This document shows positions 12,701-26,600 of a stretch of DNA of 64,000 nt, piece after piece. Source of the DNA: Melieria omissa (Eukaryota; Arthropoda; Insecta; Diptera; Ulidiidae); the NCBI GenBank assembly GCA_963971225.1, contig OZ020267.1:6654574-6718573 (forward strand), read 5' to 3'. Numbering within the stretch: position 1 is the stretch's first letter; the number at the start of each line of letters is the position of its first letter. Under the pieces are notes generated by a model. That model did no database searches. It was not told where the DNA came from and saw only the letters and a program-made list of their open reading frames with translations. The translations under genes and the position numbers were made by a program.

Positions 12701-15700
12701 TACTTCTTCTTGTTCTTGACTGGCCTTGAGGATTATACTCCTCGTTTAAAGACTAATTCGGTCCACATTCGGTCCTAATATTCCTAAAATTTTACCATGA
12801 TTAAATTAAAAAAAATTCGCTCACTTGAAGAAGTTTTTTGATTAACTTACTGATTTTAACTTTTTAAACTTGGGTGACTAAACTTTCGATGTTAGTAAGA
12901 AAAAAAATTATCGCTTCCAAGAGTTTATTCCAAGAAAAAATACCTAGAAGCCTGCGAAAACATAGATTTTTGTAGGAGTTTGTTCAAATTTCAAACCACA
13001 CGAATTGGTGCTCATTTCTTAATAAAAATTTCTTCAAATAACAAATAAAAATGAAATTTTCTGCTTATCGAAATCGCCACAAATTTTGTTACACCCAAAA
13101 AAAATAATGTGTTAAAAAATTTCTAAAAATTATGAAAAGTAGTAACGAAAGATTAAATGATTGTAAAGTTGTAAAATTGTAAAATAAATTGTAAAATTGT
13201 AAAATAAATTGTAAAATTGTTGTAAAACACGAAGAAACGAAAATTTTAAATGGGAAAATTATAAACAATGGGATATCACGTTACTTACGGCTGGCAAATT
13301 TAGTTGACAAAAATTTACTATGACACTTTTTTATTTATAATTTTTGGTGAGTTTAGTTGTTAAGTTTCTTTGTTGTTATTAATTTGAAATTAATTTTTTG
13401 AATTAAATATGGAAAATCGTTTCTCTGCTTAACGTTAATTTAAGGAGAGAGAGTTAGCGTCAGATTGAGTGAGTGAAAAGGACAGCAAAAATTTGAAAGT
13501 TTGTAAGAGTGTTAGGAAAGTGAGAGTGAGAGTAAGAGAGAGAGAGCAAGAGACAGAGACGCGTACGTATGAATTTCGAGATGAGTTCGAGTTCCTGGTT
13601 CGAGTTCTATTTTTTGTTTTATTTCTAATAGTTGTGGGATACAGTAGAGGACATTATATACAGCGCTATGATTTATTCGTTTCACTTATTAGTTGCTTTT
13701 GGTTTTGTGGAGATTTTGTGTTGTTGTTAGCGCATTAGGTACCACTTCCAAATTAAATCCAAATGTTTGTTAGGTTATGGTTTTGGTTTGGATAAATTTT
13801 GCTTTTCCATAGTTTGCTGAAATTGCTAAATGGTTGTGATGTAATGAACGAATGGCCGATTGTTGGTGTGTGAGGTGACTGGTGGGCGGGGAGAGTGTGA
13901 GTTGTATGTGTGTGTGTGTGTGTTTTTATGCAATTCAGCTACGCCCAAATCCTTAATGCGAACCACACCCAATGTAGGCAGTTGGGAGTTTGATTTGGTA
14001 GTTTTCCTTGATATGGTTAAACTTTTTTAAATTTCATTTTGTTTTTTGTTGGGTTTTTCTGTTGCATTTGTAATTGTATAGAATGTAGTTGGGATATTTG
14101 AGTATATTAAATAAGTTTAGCATTGAGTTAACCACCACACAAGTTGTTTGCTTTCAGATTCCTCCATGAAATTATGTGAATGACCTATGTGAGTGTTTAT
14201 GTTTATGACTATTTAATAAAAAAACATGGTTTTTTGATATCTTTTTTGTTTTAAGTATTTTTTTAAATATTTTTGAAATTTTGTTTTTTTAGATTTCTGC
14301 ATTTTGTTTCACTCTACGCTAAGCGAGATGAGTTGTTGAGTTGTGTTAAGGGGTTTAGTGGTAAAAATTTGTTCAATTATAGTTTTTACATAAACAGTGG
14401 GTAGATCACAAATTACCGTTATAGTAGTAATATATATATATATATAAATTTATATAAATACTGGTGAACATATTAGGAAAAAAATAAATTATTGCATCAA
14501 TGTAAAACAAGTTAAACAGTTGAAAAGAAAGTAAGTTAGATAAAGTAGGGTTTGTTCGTTGTGTTTTCTTTGTTTTTGCTGATATGAATTAAAGAATTGT
14601 TTTTTCAAGTTGCTGGTAGCAACACTCAAATCATAGTAATTGAATCAATTGCAAGTTTGCAAATCATTGTTTTAGTTAAATATGAAATTACAGACAAACG
14701 GTTTCATTGCATACAAATCGATTTCGAAATTGCGCGCAATTTCAAAGTCGAATTGAAGTGTTGAGCGATTTTGATTGCAATGAAATATCGAACATATTTT
14801 CAACACCCCTCCTTCCTGCAAATAGAAAACTAACAGTAATACACATCGAACGCATTGACGCGTCTCGACAAGGCGTGTCAACTCAATTTCGTTGCATTCT
14901 AGAATTTTCAAATTCATCGGCCAATTCCTGTTTGTGTTTGGTTTTGAATTTCATAAGAATTTCTCATAATTGTAACTTAATGTTGTTTCTTTGTTGTTGC
15001 ATAGATAATTTAAAAAAATTTAGTTTAGATGAAAACTAGAAAAAAATATATATAAATGTAATTATTTGCATTCGATATTCGCGTAATTTCGTTGCTTAAA
15101 ACTAAATTGAAGATGTTTCTTTGAAATTTCCATTGCTTCACTGTAATGTGTAGTGGTGGCGATGGTGGTTGTGGTGGTAGGTGTGGGGTGGGTTGGTGGC
15201 AGTGGGAGTCACAAGCAAGAAAAAATGACAAGAAATACGGGTTTCAAGACTTACCGTTAGAGAATTAGAATTTCGCTGGACAGTTATCAACGTTTTTGAT
15301 TTATTGTTTTTTTTTGCTTTTCAACACAACGAATTAGTTAAACTCATTTTTGTAATTAATTTGTAAGAGAAAAAAAAACATTGTAATCAACTAAAAACAT
15401 AATTGTCGAATATTGCTTTCAGCATAGAAATCCGACTGAAATGTGGCTTTAGACCTTAGAGCGACAGAGACAGTTAGACACATACGCTAGAAAGTGTTAT
15501 GATGGCTAAGTCGGTAAAGAGGTGCGGTCGATTTTGGTTTTAGTTAATGTATTCTGATTTCTGATTAAGTAAAAATAAAAATAAAAAGAACTGACATTGT
15601 GCTCATTGACTCATAAAAACAAAGTAAAGTAAGAAAAAACATTTCAAGTTCGATGTGAATTTATTTATTGTTTCGTTTTATTGAATTTAAAATGAAGCAA

Positions 15701-16689
15701 ATTGTTTGCGAATATTTACTTTTTACAGCTTCTTCTTTATGCCCCTTTGTTTTTTTTGTTATAAATATATAGAATTCTATGGCAAATACGCCAATGTGTG
15801 GCTGTGTGTGTGTGTGTGTGAGTTACTGTTCAATGTTTTACTTTTACACGCGCTTGAAAATTCTGACACTATGAACATTTTAATGCAACCAGAATTTAAT
15901 TAGATTTCCATTACAGTTGGCATGGATTTCTCACATAATTAATTGATAAATAAAAACTAATTGGTGCTAACTGGTGGGTCGCTTCAACTAAACTAATCGA
16001 CTCGAATTTCGAGCACTTGGTGGGCAAATGTTTCAATCAATCTAAGTGAAAAAAAGGTGGGTTCGTTCAATGACTTTCAGTGCAGGAAATCGAAGTGAAA
16101 AATATTCTGAAAACGTTGATGGGAGGATGATTACGTATTGAATTGATTAGATTAAACTGAATATTAAATATAAGTTCAAAAAAAGTAAAAAAAAAATCAA
16201 TTTTTGAAGTTCTTTTTAGGCCTTTAAAAGCCTCTTTGTTTTAATTATTGTGTAAGGTGGCAACACTGTAATTTTTTCTAACTACATAGCTTCAGAACCT
16301 AACCATGACACATTATTTTGTTTTAATTGTATTTAAGTTTTTAAAAAATATTGCATATATATGCTTGTTTTTTTGTTTGAAACCGTTGAAACCACAAAGT
16401 TCTATTCGTTTTTTGTAATAATTTTGAAGAAACTAAAATTAATACAATTTTGAACAAAAAATACTGCAAAATATAGTAGTGCACATATAGTTTTATATCC
16501 AATTTGAAACACCGAAAATTGTGCGAAAAGCGAATTAAAAGAGTTGAGTTAAATTTCATATAAAACAAAAGATTTTGATATCAAATAATCAGTTTAATAT
16601 TATTAATCAATGTCACATTGGCTAAGCAAGAGATTAGAAGTCAAATTGGTATAGAAAGAGATCAAAAAAATCTGGAAAAAAGTTGAAAC
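9797..16689. other. fru: intergenic/intronic interval between the two C2H2 terminal exons, part 1
   Basis: No coding exon is recognised. It contains a GA-rich microsatellite (10012-10062), a (TG)n tract (about 13907-13923), an (AT)n tract (about 14430-14447) and a short TTGTAAAA repeat near 13170-13220. A strong donor-like CTAACG|GTAAGTC on the fru strand at about 15256/15255 has no open frame leading into it. Confidence 0.5.
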
Positions 16690-17830
16690 AATGTAATTTT
16701 TGATGTCAAATAATCAAATTTGATGTCAAATCATCACTTGAATCAGTTGTGAACTCTTAATGAACGTCAAATCAGCTATGTGAATTAAAATCATATGAAA
16801 AGAGATGTGATCATTTTATTTATTACGTCAAATAATCAAATTTGATGTCAAATCATCACTTCAATCAGTTGTGAACTCTTAATGAACGTCAAATCGGCTA
16901 AGTGAAATTAAAATCATATGAAAAGAGATGTGATCATTTTATTTATTACGTCAAATAATTAAATTTGATGTGAAACAACAAAATTTGATGTCAGATAATT
17001 AAATTTGATGTCAAATAATCACTTCTAAATAAAATCGGCTAAAAGGGATATTACAAGATTATAAAAAGAAATGATACAATGTTACTTAAAATGTCAAATA
17101 ATCACTTCAATCAATTTTGATATTTTAATGAATGTCAAATCGACTAAAAGAGAGATTAAAACATTATGAAGGGAAATGATACGATGTTGCTTATAATGTC
17201 AAATAATGGTTTCAATCATTTTTGATCTCTTAATGAATGTCAAATCGCCTAAGAGAGATTCAAATCATATGAATAGAAATAAGATTATGTTACTTTTGAT
17301 GTGAATTAATGAATTTTGATGTCAAATAATGGCTTTAATAATTTTTTACTTCTTTATAAATGTCAAATAGGCCAAGAAAGAGATTAAAAGGTTATGAAAA
17401 TATATGATACGATGTTACTTACAATGTAAAATAATGGCTTCTATCATTTTTGATCTCTTAATGATTGTCAAAATGGCTAAGAGAGATACAAGTCATATAA
17501 CAAAAGATAAGGTTTTGTTACTTTTGATGAATTATGAATGTCAATCAGAGATTCAAATTATTTGAAAGGAGATAAGGTTATGTTACTTTTGATGTCAAAC
17601 AATCAATTTTTATGTCAAATAATGCCTTCAATCCATTATGATCTCTTAATGAATGTCAAAGTGGCTAAAAGAGATTCAAACCATATGAAAGGAGATAAGG
17701 TTAAGTAACTTTTGAAATCAAATAATAATTTCAATCAAATTTAATCTCTTCACGAATTTCTAAAATATATGAAAAGTGATGAAATGATGTTACTTCTCAT
17801 CTTTCTAATCAATTTTGATCAATCATAACA
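16690..17830. repeat. tandem repeat, ~105-125 bp unit (ATGTCAAATAATCA family)
   Basis: About nine degenerate copies contain TTTGATGTCAAATAATCA, CTTAATGAATGTCAAATCG and ATATGAAAAGAGAT. Equivalent TAATGAAxG points fall near 16758, 16880, 17126, 17231, 17354, 17459 and 17647. The first two copies are nearly identical at a 122 bp spacing. Confidence 0.9.
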
Positions 17831-19400
17831 TGTCAAATTCATTCAGGGATATGCTGAAATATTAAAGAGAACTTAGCAAGTTGTTTTTTTAAATTGGTCT
17901 CTTTGGATGCCAATTAATCAACTCAGATAACATATAATCCAATTTAATCTATCAATATTTATAAAAAAATTTAATTATTTATTGAAAAAAAGTTAATTGA
18001 TCAACACATTTTTTGTCAAACTAATTTATAAACACTTTCAAATCACATAAATATGGTTCTAATTTGTTTTCTTCGGGTTTGATCAAATAAAATAAACAAA
18101 AGACTTGTCTCATTAAATAAAATTGTTTACTAATAACGTTTACAGAATATTTTGCACTGCCTGCCTGTTACCAGTTAAAAAAAAATGAAAGCATTAAACA
18201 ACTGTAAGTACCGATGCATAGGATTCTCCATGTGTAATGAACACTTTTCAATGCATTTTTAATACGGAATACTGATTCCTTGTTTTTTTAGTGCAGTCAA
18301 AATACTGTTTATATGTTGCATAGTGTACTGATGCTATTCTATAGATTCTGTTAATGTAAATCGCTTGTTTGGCCCTAAACTCAGGCAAACGAAGCATCAT
18401 GTAAAATATGCAATAAGTTTTCCAAAATTGACTTTTACTAAACAAATTATCTTTCAATATTTGTAATATTTTCAACAACTTAACTTGAGTGATTTGCCGT
18501 TCTAACTTCTATGTGGGACTTCGCCATTTACTAAAACAACATTCTATAATACTATCTCGTGAGATATTTAGATGCATCGAAAACAAAAAGACGGACAGAA
18601 ATTAAGTCTACTATTCATTCAGGAGATGATTTGGCACACGAACTGGGCAAACTAAAAACTAAAAGCGCCATGGGGACTAAAACACTGCTCGAAAAGCTAT
18701 AACTACGTTTTGACACGAATTTGCATGCATTCGGCTCATGGAACACGAACGGCCGCCATATTCGATTACTTGCAAATGTCGGTCAATATTTGAACTACAA
18801 GTTTCCCTTCGCTAAAGAAGGACAGAAACAGTTGTGTTAATGTTGCTACTACGCCACGTGTTAACTAAATTAATAATTGGAATTACTAGTTTAATACTTT
18901 CTCTTTGCAATCGATTGATGCCATATTTGTTGTTGCTGTTGTTTGTTGATGAATGGCTTGAATTGTACATAAAACAATGAATAAATGTCGCTTTACTGTA
19001 AATGGTACATAAAATCTCAATAAAATGTCCTTACACGCTATATAGTACATATACAATGTGGATCGGGCGTGTTGGGCATACGCGATGTTTTACATTAAAA
19101 AAAAAAAACTACAATAAAGTCGACACACTGCCGGGGGGATCTCATAATACTCGTACTTTGTTTTGTTGAAATTGCTTAATCGGATATTTTTGTGGGACTA
19201 TTGAATATTTAAAGGTGATTTTTCATTTACAATTATTTTAAATAATTATAATTATTTCTAATTATGAAGAAATGTAACTTTTCATTGAATTGTTGAAGTT
19301 TGAAATACATTTCGTTGTTTCATAAAAACAAATGGTGTAGTGGATGTGTTTAGTTTCAATAGTTTGAGAAACTTGAATAGTGCGATTAACTGATTAATGT
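17831..19400. other. gene-free AT-rich interval
   Basis: It is unique-looking sequence with no supported gene. The stretch 18500-19160 is less AT-biased than its surroundings but has no long open frame. Confidence 0.4.
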
Positions 19401-20830
19401 GAATTGCTGTCAATCAGATCTTCATTAGTTGATTATAAATTGGCAATCATGTATTTGAATTGGTTTAACTGAAACTTTCAAATGCATTCTTGATTAATTT
19501 GAATAGAGTTCAAAACGGACTAATGTCAATGGTAATAATTATTTATTAATATTTATATATTAATCAATTGTAAAATTGGTTAATTAGGAATTTTCAAATC
19601 AAAATTTGCTGAGTTTATGTGCCAGGAATTGATTCATACATAAATTTCAAATGTTATTAAATATAATTGATAAATGACTTTAATTTAAAATTTTAAATGC
19701 AATTTTGATTCATGTGAACAGCGTTCAAAAGTGATTAATGCCAATGGTTAGTCATTAATCGATCCTTAATTTAGTGCAGTCGACTATAGATCGAATTAAT
19801 TGAGAATTTCAAATCCAAGTTCGACCAAAATAATGTTCTAAAGTGATTAATGCCATTAGTCAGTTTGACATACATTGATCGATTATGAATTTAGTGGATA
19901 GTCTATAGATCGGTTTAATTGAGAATTTAAAATTCAATTTTGATTAATGTGAATAATGTTCTAAAGTGATTAATGCCAATAGTCAGTTAATAATCGATCA
20001 ATTATTTAGTGCATTAATAAATAGATCGGTTTAATTGAGAATTTTAAATTCAATTTTGATTAATGTGAATAATGTTCTAAAGTGATTAATGCCAAGAGTC
20101 AGCTCGACATCTATTAATCGATCATTAGTGGATAGTCTATAGATCGGTTTGATTGAGAATTTCAAATAAAAGTTTGTTTTATAAGAACAACGTTCTAAAG
20201 TGATTAATACCAATAATCAGCTTGATATACATTAATCGATCACTGGTTTAGTGGATAGTCTACTGATCGGTTTGATTGAGAATTTCAAATTCAATTTTGA
20301 TTAATGTGTATATGATTAAAAGTGATTAATGCCAATAGTCAGTAATTAATAGATCACTAGTTTAGTGCATTGACTATAGATCGAATTAATTGAGAAATTA
20401 AAATCCAATTCCGATTGTTGAAAATAATGTTTTAAAGTGATTAATGTCAATAGTCAACTTGACATACATTAATCGATCATTAATTTAGTGGATAGTCTAT
20501 CAATCGGTTTAATTGAGAATTTCCTAGCCAATTTCGATTAATATGAATAATGTTCTAAAGTGATTAATGCCAATAAACATCATTAATCGATCAATTATTT
20601 AGTGCATTGACTATAGATCGGTTTAATTGAGAATTTCAAATTCAATTTTGATTAATGTGAGTAACGTGCTAAAGTGATTAATGCCAACAGTTAGCTTGAC
20701 ATTCTTTGATCGATCATTAATTTAGTGGATAGCCCATAGATCGGTTTAATTGAGATTTTAAATCCAATTTTGATGTCAATACCTATTGACTATAGTCAAT
20801 CATTAATCTATTATTAATTAAGTATATAGG
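19400..20830. repeat. tandem repeat, ~105-125 bp unit (AAAGTGATTAATGCC family)
   Basis: Ten or more copies contain GTTCTAAAGTGATTAATGCC, ATTAATCGATCATTAATTTA, GTGGATAGTCTATAGATCGG and TTTAATTGAGAATTTCAAAT. Unit marks lie near 19728, 19834, 19949, 20074, 20190, 20315, 20431, 20550 and 20665. This is unrelated to the 16.7 kb family. Confidence 0.92.
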
Positions 20831-21495
20831 CAGATCAGTTTATTTTAAAAATTTACATTGAAATTAATTTAACTAAAATAGTTAGAGGAACTGACTGATA
20901 CCAATAATCAATCTGACACATATTAATTGATTATACATTTAGTATATAATCAATAAATCAGATTAATTTAAATTTCATTAATTTTAGTAGTGTTCTGAAC
21001 TGATTAGACTTAATAGAATTGACTCATTTTAATGAATTGATTTGCTTAATTGAAAAATTTTATTGAATAAATTGAATTGAATAATTCAATCATCCAATCA
21101 ATGTTATTACAACTTAGTTAACTCATTCATAAACAATGACTGCAATTCATCATATAATTCAATGAACCAATCGAAATAATTTCAAAGTAATTAATCGAAC
21201 TGTAAAGAATGCCTTCAATTCACCATTGATTTCCTGCATAAAATAAATTTCCATTCCATTCCATACCCTTTTATAGAAAATATGAAAAGAATTTATCAGC
21301 CAACTAATGGACATTTGATTGAAAAGAATCTCGATTAATCAGCTAATTGCACATCTCTAGGTGGTTTTTGTCGCTGCTGAGACTCACTTCAAACAAACTA
21401 AATCTTCAGTGGGAGTGAAGTGGCGACGTGTTGCTGTGTGTGGATGCGTTGCTGTGGTTGTGTGTTTTCGTTTACTTGACAACATATAGAATTGA
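20831..21495 (-). other. fru: candidate 3' UTR of the first C2H2 terminal exon
   Basis: It lies immediately downstream of the TGA at 21496 on the fru strand. TTTATT at 21058-21063 reads AATAAA in fru sense about 430 bases after the stop. No cleavage site is proven. Confidence 0.35.
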
Positions 21496-22502
21496 TCACA
21501 TATGTACATAATGACTGTAGAATCGATCTTTGATATCGGCGTGCTTAATCTTACAATGGGCTTTCATATTGTCTCGACGCGTAAACTTTTGACCGCAGAC
21601 CGGACACTCGTGACTCTGGGGCCGGTGAATGTTGGCGTGGTGCCAGCGATTCGAGACGATCTTGTTGCAGCTCACACAGCGATACAGGGTGGGCAGTGTG
21701 CCGGACAGTTGCACAAACAGTGTCGAGTAGTCGATGTTGTGATCGCGACGATTGGCTGCCGCAGCAGCAGCCGCAGCCGCCGCTGCCGCAGCAGCTGCAA
21801 CGCTGGACGACGACGATGATGCAGCAGCAGCCGAGGAACTGGAAATGCCAGCAGCGCTGGAGTGTCGCTGTATGGCCGAAACATGCTGTTGCTGCGGGTG
21901 TTGTTGTTGCTGGTGCGCGAGTTGGTGTTGCGCATGTTGCTGCTGTATATGCTGGTAGGCGGCCGCTGCTGCGTGCTGCTGCTGCTGTTGCAGGGCATAG
22001 GTGAGCTGCTGCTGTTGCAGCGATGCCGACGACGACGCGCCCGACGAGGCTGGCGACAGTGCTGCAACGGCGGCAGCCGCAGCTGCCTCGGCCGAGCACA
22101 GTGTGTCCAAGGCGGCGCTGCAGCGTCCCAGATTGATGACCGTTGGCGGCTGACGAGCGGGCAGCGCGTCGTTCAGTTGGCCGTTGCGCGCATGCAGAAC
22201 GCCTTCGGGTGCGTGTTGCTGCTGATAGTGCGGCAGCGGCAAGGGGGCGTGCAGGTGCTTTTGGTGCCGTTGCTGATGTTGTTGGTGGCAGCGTGCCGAC
22301 GCCTGCTTGCACTGTTTGTAGTGACAATTGAAGTTGTTGTTGTGCAGCAGCTCGTTCTCATTGTCAACGTCGTCGTCGTCGTCGTCGTCATTGTACTCCG
22401 GCTCAATGTCAGCGTAAACACTGGCGACTCGCACATCATGGCCGCCATTATTATTAGTGGCATTACCGTTAGCATCCCTATGCCCAAAACATCCTTCATC
22501 AC
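21496..22502 (-). CDS. fru: fruitless alternative 3' terminal exon with C2H2 zinc-finger pair (first)
   Basis: The acceptor GTTTGCAG|GTGATGAAGG restores phase with exon 5 (ID-G-DEGCFGHRD), and the frame runs 334 further codons to TGA at 21498-21496. The spliced isoform is about 831 aa. After an acidic stretch (EPEYNDDDDDDDVDNENE), His/Gln-rich and Ala/Ser-rich linkers lead to two fingers at the extreme C-terminus. The first is C772-x2-C775-x9-H785-x3-H789 (CVSCNKIVSNRWHHANIH). The second is C796-x2-C799-x12-H812-x4-H817 (CPVCGQKFTRRDNMKAHCKI). The tail ends DRFYSHYVHM. The short x9 spacing of the first finger is shared with the 9.7 kb exon and is typical of Fru. These fingers bind DNA and give the isoform its target specificity. 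I recognise the finger pair as Drosophila Fru but cannot assign its isoform letter with certainty. A TTTATT at 21058-21063 is a possible polyadenylation signal. Confidence 0.93.
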
Positions 22503-23059
22503 CTGCAAACATTCGGGGATTATGCAGAGTCACGTGTTATTTTCAGTCCAGAAACACTTTCAAGCATTGTGGTTTGTTTGTTGGGCTGATTGATTCATTG
22601 ATTGATTGACTAATTGACTGGTGGGGTTGATTTGGATTTGCATCGCTCGGAAATTTTGTATGTGTGTGTGTGGTCGGGCTGCTGGCTGAGGAAATGATTC
22701 TGGGCAGTTTGCAGATGCTCGGAAAAAACTGCATGGAATATAAAGAAACGCTAAAGGCAAAGTGGCTCACTTTCAACAAAGGCGGCGCATGAGGGGAAGG
22801 AGAAGCAAAATGGAAAAAACTAACATGGACGAAGCGAAGGCTGTGTGCTGTGTTGCAAAACAAGAGCGAGACGTAATGACGCAACAAATTGGGACTGCGC
22901 GGTTCAGGTTTGGCTAATCTAAAGGAAATACATCTACTATGAAAGGTTTTTCTTTTTCGCTGAATTGAGGTGCAAAATTATGTTCCGTGCAGACTTTTTT
23001 GGATCCGGAGAGTTTCTTGAGTTTGGTGTGAGCAATAGTGAATTTTAGAAGCAATAATG
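22503..23059. other. fru: intron sequence upstream of the first C2H2 exon
   Basis: It carries the branchpoint/acceptor side of the large intron 5 (22503-35782). No further exon is supported. Confidence 0.5.
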
Positions 23060-23656
23060 AACAGGGACTTCAAACTACGTTTATAGATGGATCTGGATTT
23101 CTTGGTTCAAAGCAGTAAGCGCCTTGAATGATCTGCGTAAAATAATCTATGGAAGGAATTTACTTGGCATACGTTAAATATCAAGAAAGATATAAGAGCT
23201 ATTGACAGATGGCGTAAAATGTTGAATATTTCTTCTTGGATGAATATTTTACATGGGTTGGTTATGTGGTCCGATGCCTGTAGCTTCTGTTTTTGCTTTC
23301 TTTAGTAGTAAAAATATGTCTAGAAAATCTAGAATTTTCTATAAAGCTATTAAATCATGAACAGGAACTTCAAACTACGTTTATAGATGGATCTGGATCT
23401 CTTGGTTCAAAGCAATTAGCGCCTTAAATGATCTGAGTAAAATAATCTATGGAAGGAATTTACTTGGTATAAGTTAAATATCAAAAAAGATATAAGAGGT
23501 TGTGACAGAGGGCTTAAAAATTTGAATATTTCTTCTTGGATTAATATTTTTCATATTCTGGTTATGTGGTTCGATGTTTGAAGCTTCCGTTTTTGCTTTC
23601 TCTAGTAGTAAAAATATGTCTAGAAAATCTAGGATTTTCAATCAAACTATCAAATG
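23060..23656. repeat. 299 bp tandem duplication
   Basis: Two adjacent copies start GAACAGGGACTTCAAACTAC (23060) and GAACAGGAACTTCAAACTAC (23359). They match nearly base for base through GGATCTGGAT, AATAATCTATGGAAGGAATT, AATATTTCTTCTTGGAT and AAAATATGTCTAGAAAATCT. They differ by scattered substitutions. Confidence 0.95.
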
Positions 23657-26600
23657 ATAATAAACAATTCAAATAATTAGACGACAATCTATATAAATCA
23701 GAGCTAATCTGAATTACAACTGTCTACTCTATCGAGTGGTACTTGAAATGGCATGAGCGAGTTTTTTGGATTGAAAAATATTATAGAAATCAATAATCTC
23801 GACTCGCAAGGCAACAAGTAAAAGTTGCCTTAACTGGCAGCCACTCTTCAAGAATCTTAAAAACTCTCAGAAGTGAAGATTTGGAACACCATTTACTTTC
23901 TGTCCAAAAAACTTTGGATAACGTATCAACATATTCTGTGCAAAAAGATGCCAAGATTCTTATTCTGATTCAAGATTCATTGATACAGAAGTAACACTCA
24001 CTGATTATAATTTGTTTCGAAAATTGATTTATGCAGTTCTAGAATATTTTAAAAGAGAATAATGGAGGAATTTACTCTTCATAGCATTTTAGGTGTAAAG
24101 TTACTATTGTAGCAATTTTTTGAATTTTCGCAAAGTTTTCGAAAGCAGTTGTAGCGACATATTTATTTGCTCCTAAATTCAAAAATATAATAAATTTAAT
24201 AAATTTTATTATTATTAAGTCAGTCTCTAACTTAATCAGACGAAAGTTGATTTTCATGGGAAGATCAACCTAACCTAACAACCAAATAGCTGAGACTCAT
24301 TTCTATGTGATTCTTGTCGTCTGCCTTTATTGACTTGAAAACTTTCATTACCCTAAAAAGGAGAGCACACGTAGGTCAAATTAGGCTCATGGCGATGCCA
24401 ATGGATCATAAGGCGCTTCAAGTTCGTAGGTCTGAAACCAACGTGAACCATTTACGAAACGCATTTGGCATTGCATTACCTTGAAGCCAACATTGTTAGC
24501 TCGAAAACTTAATGATTTTTAGTCAAACATTAAAGTTTTTTCTACTCTGGTACTTTTTGTACTTTTTCGACTTTTTGCTGAATGACTTTTATTGTGATGT
24601 TTACCTATAAATTTGTATTATAATCAACTTTCTTCATGTTCTTTACCAATTCTTCTGTTTCAAGTTCATCTAATTGCGCATCCATCGATCTCCTACAAGT
24701 AGCACCAATTCTAATTCCTCGATGGCATCCTTTCACCTCAACGATTTTTTCAACTGCTTTTAGAACGTTCAACATATTCCATAGCATTCTGACCAAAGCC
24801 TGCATGCTCAATCGAAAGTTTAACACATTTTTTTAATTTTATTTCCTTCAAACTTTCGATGTGCCAATTGCAATTGCAACTTATTCGATATTAAATAAAC
24901 ATGGAACTAGGCTAAATAAAACTTGTATGCAATTCAATAACAACAGACAACTACGATTTTTGGTTTCTATATAAATATAAATTGGTATATAGGTAATAGA
25001 TATGTATGTATATATATGATTGATGGGCATATGGTATGTAGAATTGTATTATTTATTATTGTTTTTACAAATTCAGCATTTAATAATAGTCAACTAGAGG
25101 TGATGGAATAATTAATAATAATAATTTAACAAAATTAAATTTATGCAGAAAATTTGTTGGCATATTTTAACAAAAAAAAATGTATGTAAAAAATTATAAT
25201 ACATAAAATAATTACACAACTCATATTGTTGGCAAATTTTCAACAAAACAAAGTAACGTTCATCAAGAGGCGTGGCTCGATCAATGAAGCGGCGGATGGA
25301 GTACAAAATCAATGGGCACTAATTGGCAATAATCGGTGAACATTTCAAACACGGGACATGACAGCGGCAGGTGGTCACTTATTTCAACTGGGGATCAACT
25401 AAAACTTTTACAAAAAAACCATAATAACAAAAAAAAATAAAATAAAAAAAATTTAAGTAAAAATTGGCACTGGAATAATAACCAAAACCAGAATAGAACA
25501 AAACGAAACGTAACGAAATGAATGAGACATAAATGGGCAACTCTGGCATTGCTGGCAATTCCTTTCATACTTCGACGTTTATGTTTTCCATTTTTAAACT
25601 TCCATTACTTCTTTGTTCAGCGTTTGGGCGGTGTTCTCACTTTTCTTTTTTTTTTATAATTTTTTGTCTTGAACTATTTGCTGTTTCGTACACAAACAAC
25701 AAACACACAATGTCAATTCTCTTTATTTTCACTGTTTGTGAATACATTTTCTTCCTTGTTCATAGTGTAATACTTAGTGTAAATACCTAAAGAAAAAAAA
25801 CTCATAAAGCCATGTCATAAAAAATCGTAAAAAAAAATTGCACTTAATCTGCGTGAGTTTCGGCACGTTTAGTAGTATTAGAATTGTTGTTGTTGGTTGA
25901 GTAAACATTCGAGATAAAAACAACACTGATAAATATGACATAATCACAGTGTTCACAATGATCAAATAGGTTTAATTTGTTGTTGTTAAAGAAGAATACA
26001 ACTTCGAATTCAATTAAACTACTTGAAAGCCAATGAATATGATTAGAAAAGCATAGTTAGGAAAAAATATTTAAAAAAAAATTGCATTAAAAATTTCATT
26101 CATTTATGCGCTGCTTTGTAAAAGTTGCTTTCTAACAATTTGCTTTTCATTGTAAGTGTTCAACTTGCAGATCGACACTCTGGCCTCCCACATTTGCTTG
26201 TGATTTCAGCGTTTGCTGTTTTTCTTCTATGGATCACAATAGCAATAGAAATGCATTCAAGTGAAGGCAGTTTGGATTAAAATTGTTAGAAAAGTTTAAA
26301 CTAAATGAAAAAGTAGTAAAAAGAGAAGGAAACAATACTCAAGTCTTGTATTCCACAACAGCAGTTGCTGCTTAGAGGAACTTTCAGTAGCGGTATTCAC
26401 AATGCGTGGAGCAATGCGTGTCGAAGTTCAAAAGAGCAGAAAAGAAATGCTAATAATGACAGCTAAGACTTCAATATAAATCTTGCAGCAAGGCATCACA
26501 CAAAGTTAGCCACAAAACGAACAGATTTGAGTTGACTTTTGATTTTGGTGGACAAGGTTGTATTTAGACTGAGAAGAAGTACAATGATTGTCAGTAATTT

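Noticed and set aside
15241..15270. Strong splice-donor-like CTAACG|GTAAGTC on the fru strand
   Set aside because: All upstream frames are full of stops and no conserved exon leads into it; probably a chance match, though a non-coding exon cannot be excluded.
21862..22593. 243-codon + strand frame opposite the first C2H2 exon
   Set aside because: It is an antisense shadow of the Gln/Ala-rich fru linker.
24605..24826. 73-codon minus-strand frame with charged text
   Set aside because: It is short, lies in an intron, has no family match I recognise, and both strands are open there.
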